NCBI GenBank assembly: GCA_965206655.1
Contig: CBDBKC010000035.1
Coordinates: forward strand, 310,001-374,000
Source: JAPPLB01 sp965206655
GTDB taxonomy: Bacteria > Acidobacteriota > Terriglobia > Bryobacterales > UBA6623
DNA length: 64,000 bases
Reading direction: 5' to 3'
The notes below the pieces were generated by a model. The model ran no database searches, had not been told where the DNA came from, and saw only the letters and a list, made by a program, of their open reading frames with translations. Positions 42,457 to 50,819 of this stretch are shown here, piece by piece; the first letter of the stretch is position 1, and the number at the start of each line of letters is the position of its first letter. The translations under genes and the position numbers were made by a program.

Positions 42457-43302
42457 TTAACCCGAGCCGATCGCCTTCCGAATCGCAGCGGCGACCCGGT
42501 TGGCGCGATACTCAATCACCTTCTTACCGATCCTCTCGCCGTTCGGAGGCGCCAAGTCCACGCCGTTGATCTTCGTCTTGCCTTTGGCCATGCGCTGATT
42601 GAGGCGAACCGTCATCGGATCCACGACCAGCATCTGGGATGAGATTCCGGCGGCGTCGTGATAACCCTCGTCCACTTGCACGATGCCCTCCGAGTCGAGA
42701 AACCTTCTCACATCGGCGTAGTCGTAGTGTTCGGCAACGTAGTGAATCGTAGCGTCGCTACCTTTCCATTTTTTGGCGAGCCGCTCGGCGACGGCTGTCA
42801 TGCCGGTCACATTGCCGCCGCTATCGGCCACGAACATCACATGCCGGAATCCGTGCGTCCGCAGGCTTTCAGCGATGTCCGTCAGCAGCGCTTCGTAGGT
42901 CTGTTCGCGTACGGAGATCGTTCCCGGATACAGCATGTGGCCGCTCGGCGGGCTGATATCGCCTTCCGGCACAAACGGCACAATCGGCGCGACAAGCGCG
43001 TTTCCGAGTTTTCGTGCGATGGCTTCCGTCGTCCCACGCAGGATGTAGTTGTGCTTGCCGAGTGCCAAGTAAAGGCCGTTCTGCTCGATGCCCCCGGTGG
43101 CGACAATCACGGTCGTCTTCCCCGCGCGCAATGCGTCACGCACCTCGATCCAGGTCATCTCTTCGAGGAACACCGTGTCGTAGGCGTCCACTGGGCGCGG
43201 CATCTCAGGATCAGGACGCATCGGGTCCATCTTCGGCTGCTGCGCCACCAGGAATCCCGCAAGAAAGCTGAGGCTAAGGGCGACCCAGATGAGTGTCCGC
43301 AT
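42457..43302 (-). CDS. Creatininase-family protein with signal peptide
   Basis: 281 residues with leader LIWVALSLSFLAGFLVAQ. The metal/active-site block GGIEQNGLYLALGKHNYI replaces the usual EQHGPHLPLxTD, so one His is Asn. Other blocks remain: APIVPFVPEGDISPPSGHMLYPGTIS, VMFVADSGGN (for the usual N-G-H-G-G-N) and EHYDYAD. The altered ligands mean hydrolase activity is uncertain. Same strand and 52 bases from the FAH gene. Confidence 0.8.
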   Translation of the reverse strand: MRTLIWVALSLSFLAGFLVAQQPKMDPMRPDPEMPRPVDAYDTVFLEEMTWIEVRDALRAGKTTVIVATGGIEQNGLYLALGKHNYILRGTTEAIARKLGNALVAPIVPFVPEGDISPPSGHMLYPGTISVREQTYEALLTDIAESLRTHGFRHVMFVADSGGNVTGMTAVAERLAKKWKGSDATIHYVAEHYDYADVRRFLDSEGIVQVDEGYHDAAGISSQMLVVDPMTVRLNQRMAKGKTKINGVDLAPPNGERIGKKVIEYRANRVAAAIRKAIGSG

Positions 43303-43409
43303 GACGGGCTCTATTGTGCCACATGAGCGTGGCGTTCAATCGATAAAGGCCGAACCGCCACTGCACGTCACCCCGCCCCGTCCCTTATCATGACCTTGGA
43401 GAAACTCAC

Positions 43410-44000
43410 ATGAAAGCCGTCCTCATCCCGCTATTCGCGCTCACTCTCACCCCTCTGCTCGGCCTCGCCGCGGATATCCCATCGGCGTCCGATCAGATCG
43501 CGGCCGCGACCCTGGCAGCGCCCGAAGACCGCCGCGCCGATGCGGCCGTCCTGGGCTACAACGCCGCCGGCAAGCTTGCAACCCTCCGCAAAGGGGCGAA
43601 CGATCTGATCTGCCTCGCCGACGACCCGGCAAACGATTCCTTCAGCGTGGCCTGCTACCACAAAGACCTCGAACCGTTCATGGCCCGCGGACGCGAATTG
43701 AACGCCCAGGGAATCACAGGCAAGAAACGCCACGCCATTCGCGCCAAAGAGGTCCAAGACGGTAAGCTTTTCATGCCGCATACGGGGAGGACGCTGTACG
43801 TCCTCAACGGCAAGGGCTACGACAAGGCAAAGGGCGAAGTAACCGACGGTTACCTACGCTGGGTGATCTACCAACCATTCGCCACGACCGAATCGACAGG
43901 CCTCTCGACGAGCCCGTCCCCAGGCGCCCCGTGGCTCATGTACCCCGGCCAAGCCGGCGCCCACGTTATGATCAACCCGCCGAAACCGAAGACGGAGTAA
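43410..44000 (+). CDS. Exported hypothetical protein
   Basis: 196 residues. Signal peptide LIPLFALTLTPLLGLAADIP, then ASDQIAAATLAAPEDRRADA and a compact domain with CLADDPANDSFSVACYHKD (two Cys, perhaps a disulfide), EVQDGKLFMPHTGRTLYVL and LRWVIYQPFATTESTGL. I recognise no named domain. Divergent from the creatininase gene, alone in its transcription unit. Confidence 0.7.
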   Translation: MKAVLIPLFALTLTPLLGLAADIPSASDQIAAATLAAPEDRRADAAVLGYNAAGKLATLRKGANDLICLADDPANDSFSVACYHKDLEPFMARGRELNAQGITGKKRHAIRAKEVQDGKLFMPHTGRTLYVLNGKGYDKAKGEVTDGYLRWVIYQPFATTESTGLSTSPSPGAPWLMYPGQAGAHVMINPPKPKTE

Positions 44001-44043
44001 CGACTCGGGCGGGTGTCACCACCCAGCCGTCCGCGAAGACATA

Positions 44044-45450
44044 CTAGCTCGCGGCCGTCTCTCCCCGCGCCTCCGTGTCTTCGTCGTCATCCTCGACATC
44101 GCGATCGAGCAACGTCATCTGCTGCCCGCTCTCCATCTCCAGTTGCTCGATCTTGGTGAAGCGGCTCGTAATCTTCCGCGCCGAAGTGTGGACGCGATCG
44201 ACGTCTTCACTCGCCTGCCGGATATGCGTCGCAAGCTGATCCATTCGGGCCCGGAATCGTTCGAAGTCGCTGCCGAGCCGTCTGAGATGGTCCTGAATGA
44301 TATGTACTTGCTGCCGCGTCGCCTCGTCTTTCAGCACGGCTCGAGCGGTTGTTAGTATTGCCATCATCGTCGTCGGCGAGCACATCCACACCCGCGCCCG
44401 GTGCGCCTCGTCCACAAGCTCGGGATGAGCGGAGTGAATCTCGGCGAATACGGCCTCAGCGGGAATGAACATGACGGCCCCATCCGACGTCTCAGGAGGC
44501 GCAACATACTTCTCAGCGATCGCGTGGATGTGCGTTCGGATGTCTCTCGCGAACGCCGCCTCGGCGAACTTCCGTTCCTCAGGCGACAAATTGGAATCCA
44601 ACTTGCGCCGGTAGTTTTCGAGCGGAAACTTCGAATCGATCGGCACATTGCCGGTCGGCGTCGGCAGAAAAAGAATGCAGTCCACGCGATTGCCGTTTGA
44701 AAGTGTGTGCTGGGTTTGGAATGCGGCTTCGGGTAAAAGGTTGCGAATCAGCCCTTCGAGTTGCACTTCCCCAAACGCGCCGCGCGCGGAACGGTCCGCG
44801 AGCACCTCCTGCAAACTCACTACGTTGCTCGAAAGTTCCGTGATCTTCTTCTGCGCCTCGTCGATCACCTTGATCCGTTCGACGATCTCCGTAAACGTCG
44901 CGGTCGTCTTCTCGAACCCCTCCGAAAGCCGCCGGTCCACCTGTCCGCTGATCTCCAGCAGCTTCTGATCGGTCGCGGCCGTCAGCGTGTCCATGCGCTT
45001 ACCAAGCTCGGCGCCCGTTCGCGAAAGTGTCTCCCCAAGTTGTTGCTGGACGCGGCCGATCGCCCGGTCCAAGGCTTCCTGTTGCGATCCCACCGCGGCT
45101 CCGTGGCGCTGCTCCAGGCCCTGCCGTAGTTCGCCGAAACTCTTGGTAAGGCTCTGTTCGAAACGGTGCAGCGAGGCTTGCTGCTGCTCCCGGGCGGCCG
45201 CTAGTTGCTCAAGCAGCGTTTCGCGAGCCTCTGCCTGCTGCTCTCTGACGTCGTGGTCGAGGCGGCGAACCACGTCATCCGTATCGCGCGCCTGCTCTCG
45301 AAGCTGCTTCGAGAGGTGTTCCCCGTGACGGTTCTGCTCATCCAGCCGCGCCGAAAGACGCTCGAGCGCTCGATGAACCCGCGCCACCAACCAAGCCGCC
45401 GCCAGCACTCCCGACACCGCCAGCGCGAGCAACAAAGAATCAGTCGTCAT
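44044..45450 (-). CDS. rmuC: DNA recombination protein RmuC
   Basis: 468 residues. One N-terminal membrane helix (LLLALAVSGVLAAAWLV), a long coiled coil rich in Glu, Gln and Arg (about residues 25-215), then the RmuC nuclease-like core: SARGAFGEVQLEGLIRNLLP, RVDCILFLPTPTGNVPIDSKFPLENY and VMFIPAEAVFAEIHSAHPEL, VWMCSPTTMMAILTTARAVL. It limits inversions at short inverted repeats in E. coli. Normal length. Confidence 0.94.
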   Translation of the reverse strand: MTTDSLLLALAVSGVLAAAWLVARVHRALERLSARLDEQNRHGEHLSKQLREQARDTDDVVRRLDHDVREQQAEARETLLEQLAAAREQQQASLHRFEQSLTKSFGELRQGLEQRHGAAVGSQQEALDRAIGRVQQQLGETLSRTGAELGKRMDTLTAATDQKLLEISGQVDRRLSEGFEKTTATFTEIVERIKVIDEAQKKITELSSNVVSLQEVLADRSARGAFGEVQLEGLIRNLLPEAAFQTQHTLSNGNRVDCILFLPTPTGNVPIDSKFPLENYRRKLDSNLSPEERKFAEAAFARDIRTHIHAIAEKYVAPPETSDGAVMFIPAEAVFAEIHSAHPELVDEAHRARVWMCSPTTMMAILTTARAVLKDEATRQQVHIIQDHLRRLGSDFERFRARMDQLATHIRQASEDVDRVHTSARKITSRFTKIEQLEMESGQQMTLLDRDVEDDDEDTEARGETAAS

Positions 45451-45487
45451 CGGGAAAAACTCCGTGCGGCTTGCTCCCCAAGGGACA

Positions 45488-46465
45488 TCATTCGGAAGCG
45501 GCGGGCAGTATCCGCAACCCTTTCACGTCGGGCAACTCGAGCCGGAACAGAGCCCCTTGCGTGTCCTGAGCGCCCAGGGCGCCCGTTATGAAGAGTTGAT
45601 TCATTTTCGGGCCGGCGAATGCGACGTTACTCGTTGTCAGGTTGCCGCCCGGCAGTTGCCGGATCAGCTTGCCGCTTCGATCGAGTACCTGCACCTGGCG
45701 CATCCCGTAGTGAGCGACGTACAGATTGCCTTCGCTGTCGAGAGCCATCCCGTCGGGCTGATTGTCGATTTGGTCGCCGCTCTTGGCGGGCAGATCGGCG
45801 AAGACGCGCATCGGCCCCACTTTGCCCCTCGCCGTGACGGGGTATTCCAGAATCCGGTTTCGCTTGCTCTCGCCCACCAACAGCGTCTTGCCGCCCGGCC
45901 GCAACACGATCCCATTCGGGTACCTTAACCCGCCCGTCACCAAGTGAGTCGTACCCTTGGCATCGACGTAATGGACGGTCCCGATAGGCTCTTCCGCCGA
46001 TCCGCCCGGATCCGTGAAGTAGAAGCCGCCCTGGGGGTCAAGCGTCAAGTCATTCGGCGTGCGCAACGGCCGCCCTTCGCATTCGCTCGAAGCCTTGCCG
46101 ATGATCTTGCCGTTCTTATCGAGATGCAAGACGGCGTGCTGGTTTCTGTCACAAACCAGGTGTGTCCCATCCGCTAGCACCTTGTGCCCGTTTGGCGAAC
46201 CTGTCTCGGCCCAAATCGACGAGAGCACACTCGAACCGCCCGTCAGCGAAATCTGCGTAATGTGCTTGCCGTGAGAGATATAAGCGTATCCGGCGTGGTC
46301 GAAAACGATCCCTTCGCTATAGGCGGGGACCCGAACGATCTCGACTAGCACGGGCTCCGCGGCCCGCAGCCCGGCAGCGCCCGGCAGGGCGGCACTCAGC
46401 AGGCCGGCAAAGACTAGAATTCTGAAAGAAATCGGCGAGACGCCGCTGCGGCAAGGCCTTTTCAT
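45488..46465 (-). CDS. Exported SMP-30/gluconolactonase-family beta-propeller
   Basis: 325 residues with a signal peptide (FRILVFAGLLSAALPGAAGL). Metal ligands of the SMP-30 fold are recognisable: Glu in YSEGIVFDHAG, Asn in RTPNDLTLDPQGGFYFTDPG, Asn in YPNGIVLRPGG and Asp in QPDGMALDSEGNLYVAHYG. Probably a periplasmic lactonase or sugar-acid hydrolase; substrate not inferable. Confidence 0.87.
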   Translation of the reverse strand: MKRPCRSGVSPISFRILVFAGLLSAALPGAAGLRAAEPVLVEIVRVPAYSEGIVFDHAGYAYISHGKHITQISLTGGSSVLSSIWAETGSPNGHKVLADGTHLVCDRNQHAVLHLDKNGKIIGKASSECEGRPLRTPNDLTLDPQGGFYFTDPGGSAEEPIGTVHYVDAKGTTHLVTGGLRYPNGIVLRPGGKTLLVGESKRNRILEYPVTARGKVGPMRVFADLPAKSGDQIDNQPDGMALDSEGNLYVAHYGMRQVQVLDRSGKLIRQLPGGNLTTSNVAFAGPKMNQLFITGALGAQDTQGALFRLELPDVKGLRILPAASE

Positions 46466-46544
46466 CGACTCGGAACTGTGCCGAGATTATAACGGAACTA
46501 CTTTCACTTTCAGTTTCATGGGGCCGGTTTCACCGCGCCGGGCT

Positions 46545-48710
46545 TCACCGCACCGCGGCCGAGAACGCTCTCCGTTGCCGCAACAGCGCCCGGAAATCGT
46601 CGATCGCAAGCGGCGGGCTGATGTAGTGCCCTTGCACGCCGTCACAGCCCTTGGCCGTAAGAAAATCAAACTGTTCCCGCGTCTCGACTCCCTCGACGAT
46701 CACGCGCAGGTCGAGACTATGGCCCAACGCAATAAGACCGGTCGCAATCGCCGCATCGCCCGGGTTAGACATGATGTGGCGGATGAACGAATCGCTGATC
46801 TTGAGAACGCTGACCGGGAACTGCCGCAGGTAGACCAGCGAAGAGTAGCCCGTTCCAAAATCGTCAAGAGCGATCTGAACGCCTTTGCCAAACAACTCTA
46901 CAAGGGGACGAATCGTTTCGTCGGCATTGGCGACGAGCGCGCTCTCTGTGATCTCCAGTTGAAGGCGCGACGGCTCCAGGCCCGATTCCTCGAGAGCACG
47001 GTTCACGACTTCTAAAACGTCGTGCCGGAAAAACTGCTGCGGCGAGACATTGACGGAAACTTGAAGCGCCGGCAGCCCCACGCCGTCAAAACTCGCCATC
47101 TCTCGGCAAACCTTGTCCAGTAGCCATTCACTGACCGGCACGATCAGACCCGTTTCCTCGGCAACAGGGATAAATTCATTCGGCAACACCAGCCCGCGCT
47201 CCGGATGCGCCCACCGAACCAACGCTTCACACGCCGTGACGCGGCCCGACGGCATCTCCATCACCGGCTGGTAGTAGATCAGGAACTCGTCGCGATTCAG
47301 CGCATGCCGCAGATCGGTTTCGACTCGCAGTCGCTCTACCGCCCGCTCGTGCATATCCTGGTCGAATAGCTCATAGCCCGCCCGGCTGTCTTGTTCCTTA
47401 GCCCGGGACATGGCAACGTCTGCGTTTCGCACAAGGTCTTCGGTCGGTTGGTTCGCATGGGAATTGAAAGTAATCCCCATGCTGACTCCGGTGAACACCT
47501 GCCGCTCCCTTAACTCGAAGGGGACCGCCATCTCCGCCTGAATCTTGGCGGCAATCTCGGTCGCTTCCTTTTCCTCGCGAATGTCGTCGAATAGCACGGC
47601 GAACTCGTCTCCGCCAAGCCGAGCTACCATGTCGCCGGTCCTGATACATCCGCGCAAGCGGCGGCTGACTTCGATCCGTAACTCATCTCCGACGATCGGC
47701 CCCAAGCTGTCATTGATCAGCTTGAAGCGGTCGACGTCGAGAAAGAGCAGGGCGAATCGGTATCCGGCCTGCCTCGAAGCGAGATCGCCCGTGAAGGCCA
47801 GCTTCTCCATGAAGAGCTTCCGGTTTGGTAGGCCGGTCAAAGTATCATGCATCGCGGCGTGAAGCAGGTCTTTCTCCACTTGGCGCTGCTCGGTGACGTC
47901 GGTCTGAGAACCCGCGACCCGAGTTGCGCGGCCCGCTTCATCACGAATTGCAACACCCCGGCTCAGCATCAGCCGGTACGTTCCGTTGAGGTGCAGAAGG
48001 CGGTGCTCGGCCTCGAAATGGGTGCTTTTGCCTTTCAAATGGTCATGCAGGGCGGCGCGAAACCGCTCTTGGTCTTCCGGGTGAACGCGCTCGAGCCATT
48101 CCCTCGGGTGACCTGTTAGGTCGGTTTCATCAAAGCCGATCAGCGCCTTCCAGCGAGGGGAGAAGTGGATACGGTTGGCCCCCAGGTCCCAGTCCCAAAG
48201 GCCGTCCTGCGCCGCCTGCACGGCCAGCGAGAACCGGTCCGACGTTGCCGGGGCGGGCGGTCCCTGCATGGGTGCCGCCGCATTCTCGATCGAGCGGGCC
48301 ATCCTACTGACTTTGTCTTCGAGTTCCACACGCCGCTTGTCGGCTAGGAACGCGATTCCCACCAGCAAACACGAGACACCGAGCCCTCCGAGCAGAACCA
48401 GCGCCGGATACGACAGGATGATCGAAGGTGCGGAGAACGCCGTGGCGCTCGCTGTCGATTCGCCGTAGTGTTCGACGGCGGAACGCGCGGCCAGCCAAGC
48501 CAGTACGGTCCCGGCCAGGGAAGCCGTGAGCACCATCAGCACGACGCTGTGCTGGCTAAGAAGACGGCCCGTTCCTTGAGGCCGGCCGCGGTGCGCTGCA
48601 GAGACGTCCGTACCGCTCTCGGCTGTCTCTGAGAATCCGATATCGGCGGTTCCACCGAAGAGTCCCATCCGAGCTCCCGAACTGCTTGGAAATCGCTTGT
48701 CCGTTTCCAT
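46545..48710 (-). CDS. PAS-GGDEF-EAL cyclic-di-GMP enzyme
   Basis: About 721 residues from the ATG at 48,710 (METDKRFPSSSGAR); an upstream TTG at 48,737 is weaker. Two membrane helices (VVLMVLTASLAGTVLAWLAA, LVLLGGLGVSCLLVGIAFL), a PAS domain (about 155-270, DGLWDWDLGANRIHFSPRW), then GGDEF with intact RLGGDEFAVLF (about 360) and EAL with ACEALVRWAHP (about 490) and the LDDFGTGYSSLVYL loop. Both catalytic motifs are intact, so it may make and/or degrade c-di-GMP. A PilZ receptor gene is the next gene upstream. Confidence 0.93.
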   Translation of the reverse strand: METDKRFPSSSGARMGLFGGTADIGFSETAESGTDVSAAHRGRPQGTGRLLSQHSVVLMVLTASLAGTVLAWLAARSAVEHYGESTASATAFSAPSIILSYPALVLLGGLGVSCLLVGIAFLADKRRVELEDKVSRMARSIENAAAPMQGPPAPATSDRFSLAVQAAQDGLWDWDLGANRIHFSPRWKALIGFDETDLTGHPREWLERVHPEDQERFRAALHDHLKGKSTHFEAEHRLLHLNGTYRLMLSRGVAIRDEAGRATRVAGSQTDVTEQRQVEKDLLHAAMHDTLTGLPNRKLFMEKLAFTGDLASRQAGYRFALLFLDVDRFKLINDSLGPIVGDELRIEVSRRLRGCIRTGDMVARLGGDEFAVLFDDIREEKEATEIAAKIQAEMAVPFELRERQVFTGVSMGITFNSHANQPTEDLVRNADVAMSRAKEQDSRAGYELFDQDMHERAVERLRVETDLRHALNRDEFLIYYQPVMEMPSGRVTACEALVRWAHPERGLVLPNEFIPVAEETGLIVPVSEWLLDKVCREMASFDGVGLPALQVSVNVSPQQFFRHDVLEVVNRALEESGLEPSRLQLEITESALVANADETIRPLVELFGKGVQIALDDFGTGYSSLVYLRQFPVSVLKISDSFIRHIMSNPGDAAIATGLIALGHSLDLRVIVEGVETREQFDFLTAKGCDGVQGHYISPPLAIDDFRALLRQRRAFSAAVR

Positions 48711-48868
48711 CGCCTGGCACCTTCGGGCCAACCCCAAGCGCTTACCGGCCGGGGTCCCTTACCGCATGGGCGAAGTAATCGAACGAACGTAAGGATCAAC
48801 CAAAGGTGAGCTGGTCGTGCGGGAACTAGAAAAACAACCCGCTCAGAAAATGTTTCTGGCTACAAGTA

Positions 48869-48916
48869 GAGCCCTTTTCGGGCTCGGAAGTCAAGTGGCG
48901 CTGGAGCGGTCCAGCG
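48869..48916 (-). terminator. Pair of hairpins between PilZ and GGDEF-EAL genes
   Basis: GAGCCC-TTTTC-GGGCTC at 48,869-48,885 and CGCTGGA-GCGG-TCCAGCG at 48,899-48,916. On the minus strand they follow the PilZ gene and could end its transcript, although no strong T run follows. Confidence 0.4.
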
Positions 48917-48950
48917 TCACCGCCCCACCGAGTCATCACCGCTTTCCAGC

Positions 48951-49385
48951 CTATCGGCCGTCTCCCGCATCCAAATCCGGGTAGTAGCCCGTATCGAGGG
49001 CGCGCCAATAGACGCCCTGGAATGCGAGCCCCACCCGATACAACCCGTCATCCTCCGCGCGGCAGTGCATCACTTGAGCCCGAGCTTTGAGTTCCTCGCC
49101 GGAGTCGTCGCGATACAGATTCACGCAGACGCCTACCTCCGCATTGACGCGGAGTGGAGACAAGATCTGCAGTCCCATGCCTGTCTCGCTCAAGTCCACG
49201 AGTTTGGCGCTGATCCCGGAGTACGGCGGAATCGTCCAGGCGCCTCCGCGTGAACGCAGTTCCCGTTCCACACGAAGCTCCCCGGGCCGAAAATCCGCGC
49301 GGCGCCGGGAAGCTCGTCGCTCGCGGCCGCCGGCATCGAACTGGTTCTCAAGACTGCTGGTTCCTTCGTCGGGTCGTGGTTCCAT
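48951..49385 (-). CDS. PilZ-domain protein (c-di-GMP receptor)
   Basis: 144 residues. The c-di-GMP binding R-x-x-x-R is seen in GRERRASRRRADFRPGEL, and the second motif in VDLSETGMGLQI (D-x-S-x-x-G), with the beta-barrel continuing to QVMHCRAEDDGLYRVGLAFQGV. Single-domain PilZ. Its position beside a GGDEF-EAL gene suggests a shared c-di-GMP circuit. Confidence 0.88.
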   Translation of the reverse strand: MEPRPDEGTSSLENQFDAGGRERRASRRRADFRPGELRVERELRSRGGAWTIPPYSGISAKLVDLSETGMGLQILSPLRVNAEVGVCVNLYRDDSGEELKARAQVMHCRAEDDGLYRVGLAFQGVYWRALDTGYYPDLDAGDGR

Positions 49386-49979
49386 GGTTTAGACCTATGG
49401 GGACACCGTGTGCTCGTGCCTGAGCGCTTTCGGACTCTTCGGTCCGTTCTGAAGCATGTCTAGTATCCGGCCAAATCATGAGGGAATCAAGGTCTATTTT
49501 TACGTACTGGGAGTTTGCCCAGCCTTTGTCGAAAGTACTGAATCAACACTAGTTCCACTAGCCTGCTTCTCTCACGACCCGGCGGGACAAAGTGGATGAA
49601 GAGGCGCGAGTGCTCGGCGTCCCTGCCTTTGCCGTAGGGGGCGGGGGGCTGGTCGGCATTTCTCACCACGTGGCGAGGCGAAGTGCGTGAGAGGCCCGTG
49701 AGTGCGAGGCGCGCGCAGGTTGGCGCGCGGGGGTGTACTTGAACAGTAGTGTGAGCACGGCGAGCAAGCGCAACGAAGCAATGGCGGGCCTATGGCGTGC
49801 TTCGACCGTCAGGTGTTGAGAGATGTGGACTAGTAGTACTATGGGCTGCCTCGACCGCCTGACCGCTCTTCGTGCGATGAGCTTCTGCCCTCTTTCGCCC
49901 GCCGCGTCCGAGGCTGCAAGCAGTCGGTAGCCTGCGCCGGCCGAGGCGCTCGCATCTGCTAATCTGTATCGAGTTCGCC
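49386..49979. other. 594-base intergenic stretch, no gene seen
   Basis: ORFs here have poor coding character and no recognisable motifs. The stretch separates the minus-strand PilZ gene from the plus-strand cytochrome/PQQ cluster and presumably holds promoters for both. No convincing repeat or RNA structure was noted. Confidence 0.5.
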
Positions 49980-50819
49980 ATGCAATTTCTCCTCTATTTG
50001 GTTCTGTTCGCACTGCCCCTCGCTGCTCAAAACCCCGCGCTGATGGACGAAGTCGTGCGGGATCCGAATGAAGACGTTTATATCGGCAAGAAGAACCACA
50101 TCGCAGCCGGCGAACAACTCTACGGCGTTGCCTGTAGCGCCTGCCATGGTCCGGAAGGGGAGGGTGGACGTGGCCCGAATCTCGTCATCGGACCCGCGGC
50201 GCAGAACAAGCGTCCCACGCAGATCTATACCTCGATTAAGAACGGCGTCCCCGGCAGCGATATGCCTCCCTATGGCGGCATGCCCAACGAGCAGCTTTGG
50301 CAACTCACCGCCTTTGTCAGCAGCCTGAGCCGTCCGGCCTACGAAATGGAAATTCCGGGTGACCAGGAGGCAGGCGCAGCGCTCTATTACGGGAAAATGA
50401 GCTGTTCGAATTGCCACATGATTCGCGGCCGGGGCGGTGCTTTGGGCCCGGATCTCAGCAATGCCGGCCTGCAGAACTATGTCCTGCAACTGCGCGAGGG
50501 TGTCCTCGAACCAAACAAGCGCATTACCCCCGGTTTCGATCCGGTACGCGTAACCACAAAGTCGGGAGACAAGATCGAGGGTGTCGCAAAGAACTACACG
50601 AACTACTCAATTCAACTCGTCGATCGACAGGATCGGTTGCATCTGCTGCCAACCCGCGACCTGCAAGAGATCGTCTTCCTCAAAAACACCTGGATGCCGG
50701 CCAACTTGACAGAGCGGTTTACCGAGGACGAGATCCAGAACGTCCTGGCCTTCTTGAGCCGCCAAGCAACCCGCGTTCCATCGCCCGATGACGACGCCTC
50801 CGAGAAAGAGAGCCATTGA
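49980..50819 (+). CDS. Dihaem cytochrome c, partner of the PQQ dehydrogenase
   Basis: 279 residues. Signal peptide FLLYLVLFALPLAAQ. Two cytochrome c domains with CSACH (about residue 52) and CSNCH (about residue 142), methionine regions in SDMPPYGGMPNEQLWQL and TWMPANLTERFTEDEI. Between them lies an inserted beta-rich segment (VRVTTKSGDKIEGVAKNYTNYSIQLVD) of the type found in acidobacterial cytochromes. The gene end overlaps the PQQ dehydrogenase ORF, implying co-translation; it probably accepts its electrons. Confidence 0.9.
   Translation: MQFLLYLVLFALPLAAQNPALMDEVVRDPNEDVYIGKKNHIAAGEQLYGVACSACHGPEGEGGRGPNLVIGPAAQNKRPTQIYTSIKNGVPGSDMPPYGGMPNEQLWQLTAFVSSLSRPAYEMEIPGDQEAGAALYYGKMSCSNCHMIRGRGGALGPDLSNAGLQNYVLQLREGVLEPNKRITPGFDPVRVTTKSGDKIEGVAKNYTNYSIQLVDRQDRLHLLPTRDLQEIVFLKNTWMPANLTERFTEDEIQNVLAFLSRQATRVPSPDDDASEKESH

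Noticed and set aside
49663..50013. 116-codon minus-strand ORF upstream of the dihaem cytochrome
   Set aside because: Low-complexity Ala/Arg composition, no ribosome site and overlap with the cytochrome start.
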